This document shows, in pieces, positions 35,201-48,855 of a DNA stretch of 64,000 bases. Source of the stretch: Diphasiastrum complanatum (taxonomy: Eukaryota; Streptophyta; Lycopodiopsida; Lycopodiales; Lycopodiaceae). Below the pieces are notes generated by a model that had not been told where the DNA came from, searched no databases, and saw only the letters and a list, made by a program, of their open reading frames with translations. Each line of letters starts with the position of its first letter. Positions within the stretch are counted from its first letter, which is position 1. The DNA lies in assembly GCA_029204225.1 (NCBI GenBank), contig CM055107.1, positions 50,795,227 to 50,859,226 on the forward strand, written 5' to 3'. Made by a program: the position numbers and the translations under genes.

Positions 35201-37320
35201 GAACATAAGTAAATCCGAACAACACTGCAAATGTGCTTCTAACTAAATCAACATGGATGACAGAAATCAAAACTGAAATGGCAAATGAAGAATTGCATTG
35301 CAACGCATAAAAACAGAGCATGACACTTTAATACAATATTTTTAGCGTTGGCAGTGGCCTATTTATAGTTAACAGTGACATGATTTATGTGTAATGAATT
35401 GTAGTGAGATTAGCTAATCATTGCATCTGTTTATTTATAATAATCTGTTTGGAATCTGTTTGTAAATCTCTGTCTAACCCTGTTTCTCTGTTAGCAGAAG
35501 TCGTGCTCCGAAGAATGCGACTTTTGCAGTTGTGGTCTATCCGAATTTCTTCAAAAAAAAAACAAAGCATTGTGACCTTTGCTCGAAAATGTAATAGTCA
35601 CAATATTAGGGGCAAATGTTGAAGTTGTTGAAATTGCCATAGGCCTTCGTTTGAAGATGCGACAATCACAATAATAAGGGCACTCGTTGAAGTCACTGCC
35701 TTAGAAATGCAATAGGGTGCGATAGTAAGGGCAATCATATAAATCACTACCCTTCGTTGAAGTCAGTGCCCTTCAAAAATGCAACAGGGTGCGATACTAA
35801 CGGCAGTCGCTACCCTTAATAAAATGCGATATGGTGTGATAACTTAGGGAATCGCCTTTTGCAGTTTTGCGATACTTGCAAAAGAGTCAATCACAAAATC
35901 CAACTGTTTGGATTTTGCAATACCTGCAGCCAACTTGTCATGTAAATGTGCAAACCCTATTACTTTCCCTTGTATTTCTGAGGGCCGTGACAAAAAGTGA
36001 GTAGGTCTGCGGGCTGCTGCAAAAAAACAGCATTATTTTGAAGACTTTAAATGTTTATTGGATCAGTACATGGAGTGAGATTCAAATCCAACAGAGGTAG
36101 CCAGGTAGGTCATGCCTTTGGGGACACACAATAAGACTAGACATTATTAGGCTAATCAAATCATATGTTGTAGAGGCAGCAAGACAGATCAGGCTCACGC
36201 ATGTTGATGTGTTTCCTAAATTTATTTGAAACTATCCAAGAAGGGTTCGTTAATAGTTCCCAAAATTCTAAAGCAGCACTATTTGTAGGCATTCTACAGA
36301 TGATTTCCTTGGGGTTCCTTGAGTTCTTTGCAGCAAACTCATCTCTGCAATTACTTTGAGAGGAGGGTCCTATTCATTTTATGTTGAATCTAAAGGTGTT
36401 GAAACATTGATCTCAGTTGAAGATTGCTACATGAATCTTCAATTTCTTGTTTGCAATTATTTATCTGATATTTCATGTGAGATTGTGTTCATAATGATCT
36501 CAAATTACTAGATGGGACATAAACACTTTGCATATTATAAAAGTGCTCATAAGTCCATTTCATTCTCTCTCTTGCCTATTGTGCTTTGCCCGACAAAAGA
36601 AAGATGACCTTCTTCTAGACACTTCTTAGAAGTTTTGAAGCAATGCATGTCCAATTCGATGAGCTGCTCTTGAAACCTTGAATGCCAAAGCTTCATTGAG
36701 GGGGGGAAAAACCCAAGAACTCTAGCACGTTGTTTCTAGGTAATACTAGTAATTAGTTGTACTAACAAGATTCAATATATCACAAGAAAAGAAAGTGAAA
36801 CAAAAACTGGACATAGCCAAATCTTATAGTGCTTAATAGTTAGTAGCATTGATATATGATAGGCTTCAGTTGATTTCGAACCGTACCACAAACTCATTAT
36901 GCCTTTTAAAGTTGGGAATACTTAAATTTCGAATAATGAACCTTTCGTAACCCCCCCCCCCCCGGGTCCTGCATGACTTCTCGCTCACAAGGAGAATGTC
37001 TGATGTGGTGATATGACTTTGGCAATTGTCAAGCTCTTGGATAACCAAAGAGCGAGACTTATGGCTCAATGCCCCTACTTCTATTAAGAACTACAAATAT
37101 ATAAATACAAGAGAATATATTTCCTAACTTGAGCCATAAAAAGGTCAATGCAGCTTGACCCTTAGCACTTGGTTGTTGGAGAAACTCAACATCAACCTGG
37201 TCAAAAACCAAGAAACATAACCCTTTGGCTTGTTATAGCTTGTGTGAACAATGATTTATTCTTAAAAAAATAGAAAATAAAAAATTAACACATTTTTCTT
37301 AGCTTAGTACAAAGTGCAAA
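35201..37320. other. Intron sequence with degenerate GCGAT repeats, no gene recognised
   Basis: Around 35590-35870 the words GGGTGCGATA, TGCAA(T/C)AGGG, GTTGAAGTCA and ACTACCCTT recur irregularly, a decayed tandem array. A run of about 13 C lies at 36951-36963. I see no exon of the gene or element domain in the rest. Confidence 0.4.
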
Positions 37321-37905
37321 CATAGAATCCGTGAACTGTGGACGGTTCACCACGGTTCTTGGAACCGTACGGTTCACAATGTTTGGTTCCAAGAACCGTA
37401 GTGAACCGTGGTAATCATAGAACCGCGGTTCCCAGAACCGTGGGTCCTTGGAACCGTGGAAGGAACAGTACCACGGTTCATTGTTCCAGTATTTAATTTG
37501 ATTATTTAATTACCAAATTCGGACAGACACAGATTTGGACCTGATTCATAATAGATTTGGACAAACAAATAGGACCTGATCCATAATAGAATTTCTGGTC
37601 CAAAATAGGACCTGATCCACACAGACACAGACACAGATTTGGACCTGATCCATAACAGATTTGGACAGACCATAGAACCGTACTGTTAATCCACACAGAC
37701 CTGATCCAAACAGACACACACACAGATTTCTGGTTTTTATTGGCCTTTTTTTAGAATTTTTTTGGGCTGTTTTTAGTGGGAAACTGAAAAAAAAAATTAA
37801 TTGTACGGTTCACCACGGTTCTAGCCAAAAATTTTAGTGAACCGTACAGTTAACTGTACGGTTCTCAGAACCGTGGTGAACCATACACGGTTCATTGATT
37901 CTATG
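37321..37905. mobile_element. MITE-like element with terminal inverted repeats
   Basis: The first 50 bases (CATAGAATCCGTGAAC...) and the reverse complement of the last 50 match at about 43 positions, with CATAGAATC at both tips. The ends contain many GAACCGT/ACGGTTC palindromes. The interior has repeats of ACAGATTTGGACCTGATCC. There is no coding. I see no clear target duplication (flanks AAGTGCAAA and GTGGTAATT), so the family is unassigned. Confidence 0.65.
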
Positions 37906-37992
37906 GTGGTAATTGATTAATTGATTTTTTTTTTTTAGTCCCCACCAAAAACAGCCCAAATAAAAGCCAATAAAAAGCCAAAAAAAACCAGA
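37728..37992. repeat. Long imperfect inverted repeat
   Basis: The arm at 37728-37796 (TTCTGGTTTTTATTGGCC..., GGGCTGTTTTTAGTGGG) pairs with the reverse complement of 37926-37992 (GGGCTGTTTTTGGTGGGG). The loop holds the right terminal repeat of the MITE-like element. Confidence 0.7.
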
Positions 37993-38138
37993 ACTGTTTA
38001 GAGAATTTAATTAAGCCACCATAGTTTAATTGATTAATTAATGGCATTTTTTTTTACTTCCCACCCGCAAAAACAGTGAAATGAGGGCAAAAATCCGTGG
38101 GAGGGGTTATGGGGAGAAAAGGGTTTTGGGGATAAAAA

Positions 38139-38168
38139 ATTAATTAATTAATTAATTAATTAATTAAT
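38139..38168. repeat. (TTAA)n simple repeat
   Basis: About seven AATT/TTAA tetranucleotide units. Confidence 0.95.
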
Positions 38169-38171
38169 ACA

Positions 38172-38240
38172 GGAACCAAAGTTCCAGGTGCCGTGGTACG
38201 GCACCTGGTATGGCACGGGTGCCGTGGAACTTCACGGCAC
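38172..38240. repeat. Cluster of three short palindromes
   Basis: GGAACCAAAGTTCC is followed by a perfect 11-bp-arm hairpin (CCAGGTGCCGT, loop GGT, ACGGCACCTGG at 38184-38208). Then comes an 8-bp-arm hairpin (GTGCCGTG, loop GAACTT, CACGGCAC at 38219-38240). Confidence 0.85.
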
Positions 38241-38452
38241 AGGATGCCAAGACAATCCTTTGTGCTTGGGAAAAAGAGCTTTAAATCAGTCGTTCAATTA
38301 TATCTCAGTTCAATTATGTCTCAGCTTAATGGCCTCGCCATAATTTTACAACCGTTTTATCAAGTGCAAAAGTCACTAAAAAGACCATTCCCCAATACAT
38401 AAAATGCTTCAACATGTAAAAATTGACAATCCCAATTGTTTATGAAGCTCAC

Positions 38453-38542
38453 CCCATTGGCTTTGACGCATTCCGTTTTAATTTCTCCCTTGTCTGTAGC
38501 CAAGTAAGCAAACGAATAAGGCAATCAGCTTCAATGTTTCTC
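38453..38542 (-). pseudogene. Candidate missing exon of the NUMOD3-family gene, one base out of phase
   Basis: The acceptor TTCCTGTTTTCTTAG is strong and the donor is ATGGG|GTGAGC. From the upstream exon, the frame opens with GETLKLI, the expected continuation of HSP-E-T-L in the NUMOD3 motif. The last part reads TREKLKRNASKPMG in another frame, and that frame enters the next exon perfectly (GG|A, then DATKEN). The length, 90 bp, is one base short of what phase requires, so a single-base deletion, a sequencing error or chance resemblance are all possible. A smaller version would use the CTACAG acceptor (38453-38493). Confidence 0.4.
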
Positions 38543-38869
38543 CTAAGAAAACAGGAATACAAAACTGGAAGAGGACTCATATATCGTTGAGTATCAAAAA
38601 TATGGCCTTGCTGCTCGCTTGCAAGCAGCCTTCAAGAGGATACCAAGCTTCAAAGAGCACTCACAGCTGGTCGTAACATGGCTTGGCTTGTCCGCTTCTT
38701 TATCAGTTCAATCGTTTCTGTCAGGTAGACAAAGAAGAGGCAATTCGTTTAATAGGCCTCCAAAGGGAATGGAATGGCTAGTTCTTGATGAACAGAAATT
38801 GACAGTGTTTGGACAAATACTCAAGCAGGCAACAGTAGAAATGCGACAATCCTCATCATCCTAGTGTAC

Positions 38870-39318
38870 CTGGTGAATGCTTTTTCCCTTTGTTCCAAGG
38901 AACTTTCCCGTGATTTTTGCAGCTAATTCTTTCTCTGCGTAGCATCTCTTTGAATGCAATAAGGTCATCTGACGATTCCAAGTCATCTTTACGGCATACC
39001 CGAGGTTCACCCCTTTTTACTTCAAGCAGCTTATCATCTTCTAGATTTAACAGGCTACAGCTGTTATCCAGGAAATCCGTTTTCTTGCAGATTGTTGCTC
39101 TAGTTCTTGTATGTCCCTCACAAACTGTGCTATTTATGATAAATTTTTCCCAAATCCCAGAAACGTCACCCTGCCTTAAGCTTCTGACGGAGTTGAGCAG
39201 CTTCACAATACTCGTAGGTTGTGGATGGTATGGAAACGCAGTTTTTGAGGCTGAAATTATGTAATGAGAATGGAAAACAGGACCTGCACTTGAGGAGCTC
39301 ACTGAACCAACAACTGGC
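38870..39318 (-). CDS. NUMOD3-motif family protein, exon with the NUMOD3 motif
   Basis: The exon follows a pyrimidine-rich acceptor ending CTTTTCTTCCAG. Residues are Ser-rich at first, resembling an organelle-targeting or disordered N-terminus. They end with EMLRRERISCKNHGKVPWNKGKKHSP, which contains the NUMOD3 core GK-x-PWNKG-KHS-E-T, interrupted by the donor CCAG|GTACAC. NUMOD3 is a DNA-binding-type module first seen in intron homing nucleases. In plants it occurs in proteins of unknown role. Without splicing, translation would stop four codons later. An ATG at 39345-39347 exists in the intron frame but is not needed. Confidence 0.8.
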
Positions 39319-39485
39319 CTGGAAGAAAAGCAACAGCAACAGCTCACTTTAAGATAATATTGATGAGGCTCGCAGAACTGTCAATAATATTAGAACTGTA
39401 CAGTAATACTATGTAATGAAGATGCAAAAAGTCTAAATCAAGCTTCATATCAATTATGTGCGTAGCCCGGAGATGGAGCACTTAC

Positions 39486-39511
39486 AGCAGATTGCAATTG
39501 AACCCTAACAT
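39486..39511 (-). CDS. NUMOD3-motif family protein, first coding exon (short)
   Basis: ATG and eight further codons (MLGFNCNLL) end at CT|GTAAGT, a near-consensus donor. The two bases before the donor are completed by the first base of the next exon, keeping the frame open. I chose this start because donor, acceptor and phase all agree. A start within the next exon is the alternative. Confidence 0.6.
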
Positions 39512-39633
39512 TGACACCATGTGCCGACGGGCTGGCCGTTCATCTGAAACTCCGCCAGAGAGCATGGGCTATGCCAAACCCGGGCAACCAACTCCCGCCA
39601 AGCAATATTAACTCCCTGCATCAATGAAACCAT
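39505..39633 (-). promoter_or_regulatory. Possible upstream ORF overlapping the start codon
   Basis: A 42-codon frame begins at 39633 and stops two bases after the proposed main ATG begins, in a different frame. If the transcript starts upstream, it could lower translation of the main frame. No evidence for its use. Confidence 0.3.
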
Positions 39634-42170
39634 GGCTCGGTTAACTGAAACAGAACAAAATGACGCAACCTCTGTTTCTTCAAAAACGATTATATTCCGT
39701 GCAACAAAAAAACGACATTATACATGAGGAAAACAACGCTGCATGTACGGCTACTCATTCAAAGGCCAGAAAACTGATGTAAATCCATGATGGCAACAAA
39801 CATTGTATGGATCTTTTGAATCCTACGGAATTAGATATCGACGTGTTTGCTTCATGACCCGAAACACTCGGGATCTTCAATCAGTAGCATGGCTTCAATC
39901 TGACCTGCATGCATGCAATGAATGCAATCTTCAGCTCCATTTCCAAACCAAAACTCACAGCCAATGGATCTCTTATTAATTAATAAGGATCTCGATAAAA
40001 CCTCCAACCATCCCAATGGACTTCTTCTTGTTCCCCTCTCTTATTAATTATCCGGATTCCCTACTACTCTAACTCGGAGTCGGAACTAGTAAGATGAGAA
40101 TTTGCTTCAAATCTTGTATCAAACAAATATTAACATTTTTACAAAGTAAAAGGACGTGCTTATGTGGGGGGGGGGGGGGGCATCAGGGCGGGAGCCCGAG
40201 GGCCAGCACGGAAGGCCTAAGGGCTAGAGGCCTTCTTCCTCTGCGTAATGCTGGGGTGCGAGGATAGCTGTCAAGGGTGACATTCTGGCTGAATAGGCTA
40301 CTAAGCCAACTGTCAAGGGTAGCCATTCTGGCAGAATATGCTAGTAAGCCAATTGTCATGGTGGATTTCCATACAACGTCTTAGTAAGACAGCTGGCTCT
40401 TCCAAATACTGTGGCACTACAATTGTGGTTGAAAATTGTGCTAGTGGAGGTGCCTCCAAAATACAAAGAAAACCCAAGCACACAACATTGCGTGCGCCCA
40501 AAGTCTCTTAAACCCCCCCCCCCCCCTCCACACACACACATTTATTAACTTGCAATTTTTCTCTTTTTTTAAAACTTGCGCCTCCCCTATTTTTTAACTT
40601 GCACCTTTTAGACCTCAAAAGTGTATGTAAACAAGAACATTGTATTACAAAGGCCTTACCCTAAGAGTGACATTGTTGGATTGAAAAAGGAGATCTATTT
40701 AATGTTTTTTTTTTTAGGTCTAGACAAATGTATTTATTAGCTTTTTTGCTAAAAAGATAAGTATTGGTAAGTTAAGTTATCGTGATGCTTCATTTGTGTT
40801 TTTTTAACGTTTTAATTGCAAGAGATTACATTATCATAATCACTACCACAAAAGTAGTTAAAGTTTTTACAGCCGTAGAACTAAGATTGCATATTGGAAT
40901 TGAAATTAACTGAATTGTGTATGGGATGATTTTAAAAATAAATAGGTGATTTTCATTTGATAATGATTTCTTTTGATTAGTTTAATATTTTGATCGTGAA
41001 ATATGTTCATCATTTCGGTATTTTGAAATTGGCAAGGATTCAATAATATTCATGATCATTTTTAATAATAATCACGAACAGTATTCACAAGTATTCACAA
41101 TAATCAAGAGCATTCACAACAATCATAATCACAATCAATATTCACAATAATCACGATTAGTATTCAAAATATTCAGTTCTCAATATTCACAATTTTACAT
41201 AGTTTTCATGACACATCTTTAAAAAGTCAATCAATTCTCCATCCAATATATGGAAGACATTTTATATACATCCTGCAAAAAGAAGATACTATAAAAAACA
41301 ATGAAAATATATTATCAAAGAAATTACCAAAATATATTGTCACTGTCATATTTCTTCATTCAAGCATGAAAGAGCACAATAAGAAAAATAAGAAACTATA
41401 ACATTGTAGAATCAAGCATGCATTCAAGTCTCAAAAAATTTAGTCTAGCACCCCATTTTTGTTGGATTTATCCTCATAATCTATCTTTAATCTACGTCCA
41501 TTCATCCATCCAGTGTCTATAGTTTTAATCATGTTTTACGCAATATGTAGAAATACAAAAATGGCTAATATCCAAGTTTGACAACAACAAAGAATATCGA
41601 AGGTGTTTAAATTATCGAATGTTAACATAATAGATTTTCACTTGTTGTGAAGCTAACGACTCGTTCTAATTATTTTTAGCAAGTAATCTCTTGAAAGCTC
41701 AATTGGATAAGTGACAGTGCAACTTGGCTAAGCTCCAATTGCGATTTGTGACCAAACAATTGCCTTCAACTGGCATTTGGATAAGCCTAAATGGCATTCA
41801 TAACCAGTATAAATAGTTGATCATTTCTAGGTTAAGATGAGATCAGTGAACAAAAGCCATTGATCCTGGAGATTACTATTGTGCATTGCTAGAAACCCTT
41901 AATGCTTGATAGCGGAAGTGCATCAGACAAAGTCAATCAGATACTTAGAGATAGTTTTGAGTATGCGGTTGTATCCGCTATTGTTTTGTGCTCACGATTC
42001 TTCTGATTTGTAAATGCTACTTACTGAATCGATTATACATTTTTATTGCATTCAATATTTTGTCAAAATGATCGAATGCTTCTTTGTTCTATTGTAATCT
42101 GATTCCATTCTCTTATAGATTTGTCTGAACTATCAAATACTTTGATACAATAGCTATATTCGATACATCT
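39634..42170. other. No recognised gene; gene 5' flank and simple repeats
   Basis: The right side of the gene holds its promoter, which I cannot place. A G run at 40165-40178 and a C run at 40513-40526 bracket a 42-43-bp tandem duplication (about 40267-40352). Around 41080-41200 the words ATTCACAA and AATCACAA recur irregularly. No coding. Confidence 0.5.
40267..40352. repeat. Tandem duplication of about 43 bp
   Basis: Two consecutive copies share CTGTCAAGGGT, CATTCTGGC and GAATA-GCTA-TAAGCCA, and a partial third follows. Confidence 0.8.
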
Positions 42171-42716
42171 GTGTTTAGTTTGGTATGTGTCATATGCTAA
42201 ATCCAAACTAATAGCAATTACAATGAAAGTAAAGTTAATAGCAATAGAAATGCACAGGATTCAAGATAGCATGTCCATAGAAAGCTAGAAACACAAGGAT
42301 CTCCATAGAATCACATTAGGAATGAAAGATTGAGTACATAGCATGGAGTAGAGCATGCAGATAAGGCACATGAGACCTAGCAATGGAAATCTCAATATTC
42401 ACAAGAGAAATCTATGAGCTCTCACTTGCAAATGAGCCAAAAGATCCCAAACGTGATATCTCTTGTCTACTTATAGACAATGTTCTAACTTAACTAAACA
42501 TAACTATCTTGAGGGATAGTTAGCCCTTGTTAAGTATTTTTTTAGTTTACATCGGACCATTATTGGCCTATTATCCGTATTAATTACTTTGGAGGGCCTA
42601 AAGAGGAAACTGCCTTGTTCTTAAGGTTAATAGCTCCTTTGGGCCTACAAAGCTTACAATGGATATTATATTGCATTGATAAGCTCTGATGTACTAGAAG
42701 TACATGATACTCCCCC
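42171..42716 (-). repeat. LTR-like segment with polypurine tract
   Basis: On the minus strand AAGTAGGGGGAGTA (near 42702-42716) is followed by TGTACTTCTAGTACA and then an unstructured region with TATAAGTAG near 42470. This resembles a polypurine tract plus 3' LTR. No second copy was found in the window, so the element is unproven. Confidence 0.4.
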
Positions 42717-43768
42717 TACTTAAACATTTTTGTCCTTAAAAGTGAAGACACTCGTCTGATCAACTGCCTCGATTAAGTAGTACGATTGAGGATGTGCTGC
42801 CCAAAAATTTATATCCCATCTTTACAGATTGAAAGCTGTTGAAGTGAATCAATTTGTTAGCTTTAGACTGTAGTCCATATTCCCTTGATAGAAGAATGAT
42901 GGTTGAAGAAGATGTTGATAAAGCACCATATTGCTTGTTGGCAACCAATCTGTATGGAATGGACAGAGTGATGGACAGAGTCTATCACCTCAATATCCGA
43001 CATCATACCAACTCAGATGCTTATCAAATTCCCTTGGATTCTTGTTTTTTTCCTTGCATCTGGCTCTTCTGCCGTAGCTAGCAATCCATGTTGTTTAGCC
43101 AATTTGATGAAGATAATTAAAATTTATTCATGAGCAATGGTAGTCATGAATTGTTGTTCATATATAAATGCTCCATACGAGATACTCGGCATTGAGAACG
43201 ACACTCGATCGTATAATACATATCTTTGAACATATTGTTGGCCAAAGTATGATTCTTCAAATCTGGACAAATTTTCGTACAAATTTGGCCAACACAAAAC
43301 AACTCTATTAAAAACTGTTATTTGAAAATGCCCACTAGAGTTGAATTCTGATTTTGCCAGTCTAGACTTCAAATAGCATTTACTCTCAGATATTGGGTAT
43401 TTGACAATCCACAAGTAAAGTATTTGAGAGTTTCATTCTACCCATGCTTCATTGATTATGTAGCACATGGCGTGCCATGTAATATTAACTGCATTCTATC
43501 TCTAACTGCAAGAAGATACTGACTAAATACAAAAACTTCAATGGATTTTAACATGAACAAACACGTTGCTTGTGAGGACTTCAATGTGAGACAACTTTGG
43601 AAGTGACATTGGTTGTCTCCACTCTACATTACTAATAATCTTCTCCATGTCTCTTGATAGGTCATGACAATCTCTAGCATCTTTTTCTATGGTATTGTGT
43701 TCAGATTATAAGATAGAAAATTTTGAGTTAAAATATTATTTCAACATATTTTTTGCAATCTCCAAACA
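42717..43768. other. No recognised gene
   Basis: Short ORFs only, with no motif I can assign. It would be the internal region of the LTR-like element at 42171 if that is real, but no gag or pol remains. Confidence 0.4.
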
Positions 43769-43769
43769 T

Positions 43770-43952
43770 AGCACGCCGACGTGCTAAGTAAAATAGCCAG
43801 AAAAAAAAATTAAAACCTTCAAAGATAGCACACCGGCATGCTGGGTGTAAAAGAATTTTTTTTTCTTGGCTAAATCACTTGGCACGTCGGCATGCCAAGT
43901 GGAATCATACCAGAAAAAAAAAAATCTAAATCACCTAGCACACCGGCGTGCC
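43770..43952. repeat. Four-copy array of palindromic 16-20-mers
   Basis: AGCACGCCGACGTGCT, AGCACACCGGCATGCT, TTGGCACGTCGGCATGCCAA and AGCACACCGGCGTGCC occur about 55 bp apart, each nearly self-complementary. A-rich spacers contain GCCAGAAAAAAA. It could be a minisatellite or part of an LTR. Confidence 0.75.
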
Positions 43953-47439
<3,487 letters not shown>

Positions 47440-48855
47440 TGTATTAATGTGTCATCTATAATGGTTTCTTCATCATCATTTTCGTGGTTGTAGGATTCAT
47501 CTATGTTTGGTGAGCATGAATGTTTTGCAAGATTGTCAAAATACGTTTTTCAAGAATGGTTAATGTTAATTCCTAGTTTTTGGTATAATGGAGTTTTACA
47601 AAGATCGGTAAGAGCAGTCATTAGTTTCATGGGACGGACTTTGCCAATCATATAGTTTGTTTTGTATTCGAGTTTTCTTTTAAGACCAATAATCATAGCA
47701 TTGTCATTATCTATAAAACATGGCAATATATTTTGTATTTTGTCAAGATTGGCAAGTACATTTATGATGCTTCCAGTTGCTCGAAACTGACCTTGGTGCG
47801 CTAATTCACGTATTTGTAAGAAAGCAATTCTAGAGCTAGTAAATGTTCTTCTAATTCATTGAGTGTTGTAATTGAACGTATTTCAAGATTTAAACACATA
47901 TTTATAGGCAAAAAATTTTTGGGCAATTTGTTTTGCAGTACGTATTTCCAGCAATCTTTGCATATGTAGGAAGTAGCTTCAATATATAGATCAAAAGAAA
48001 TGGGTTTTAGTGTCTCGATAAAATTTATGTTTTCAGAATTCTCAATATGCATTTGGAAATAGAAAAAGATAGATTCACAACTAATACATGGATAAGTGGG
48101 AGTATCTTCAATATGTTATAGTATTTTGTTAAAATCAAGTTGCAGTTGCTGGATTCTTGGTTTCTTTGATTGCTAGTTACCTGTTTAGAAATAGAGTTTC
48201 TCGATTTGTTGCATACTGCATGTCGACGAGCGCGTGTGATTCGATTCAAAATACTAGCCTTTGTGCGTGTCGCATCAAGAAATATAAATAAGAATTTGGT
48301 CATATGTTGTTTTGTAGGTAATGTAGGATATTGCAAAATCAATTGTCTATTGACTAATATTAGATCGTGAGTCCAGTACTATTTGTTGTGTTTCGCTTTT
48401 TTAGAGCAAGTGTTCATGTTTGTCGTACTTGTATTGTTCACGCATTTATTGGTGCAAGATGCTTTCCGTATACGATATAGATTACATTCGTTTTTCATCA
48501 TAATAGTAGGGAATTTGGTTTGGAATTTGTTGATAATATGTTTTTTGGATAATGTTGGTCTTTCTTGAACAAGTTCTTCAATATGGTTTGTCATATCATA
48601 TGTCCATGTTGAAAACATGTTTGTAGTTTTATTGATTTCTTTTTTGGGTAATTTAATACAGTAAAATATAGTTGTGGAAGCAAAATTTATTTCTGGGAAT
48701 ATGTGTTCAAATTCTAGCATGATTTGTTTGCAAGTGTAAGTAGGATGGTTTTCAAGCAATATTTTTAAGGCATCAGTCATTACAAATGTCCAATTTTCGG
48801 TTTTCTCATGGATATTAGAATGTTTTAAAATGTCACTGTTTGTTAGACTAGTCAT
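47440..48855 (-). pseudogene. Helitron transposase, N-terminal fragment
   Basis: Minus-strand frames give ICKDCWKYVLQNKLPKNFLP, then LNELEEHLLAL. After a frame change near 47830 they give LQIRELAHQGQFRATGSIIN and IIGLKRKLEYKTNY. This order (a CxxC knob, a LNELEERL-like segment, then F-x-QIREL, GxxINV, LKRKLxYK) is the conserved region before the Helitron helicase-like domain (DUF6570-type). A further PCISCE motif near 48090 fits the preceding cysteine region. 48379-48855 is an N-terminal extension of unknown fold. The Rep endonuclease and helicase that should follow are missing. Confidence 0.7.

Larger units (their letters stand above)
10311..38452 (-). other. Giant intron of the NUMOD3-family gene
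   Basis: The exons on either side belong to one known protein family, are on the same strand and occur in the right order. Sequence in between is almost entirely transposable elements, nested at least two deep. If the candidate exon at 38453-38542 is wrong, the intron is 28,559 bp (10311-38869). Tens-of-kilobase TE-filled introns are known in conifers and ferns. That both ends belong to one gene in this genome rests on assembly continuity and family homology; no transcript was available. Confidence 0.7.

Noticed and set aside
38619-38864. 81-codon plus-strand ORF overlapping the region beside the NUMOD3 exon
   Set aside because: No known domain. It lies antisense within the intron between two proposed exons, and nothing connects it to another exon.
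38856-39347. A self-contained 163-codon gene starting MSCCCCF
   Set aside because: The start lies in intron sequence just before a strong acceptor, and the C-terminus passes a consensus donor in the middle of the NUMOD3 motif. The exon model explains both ends.
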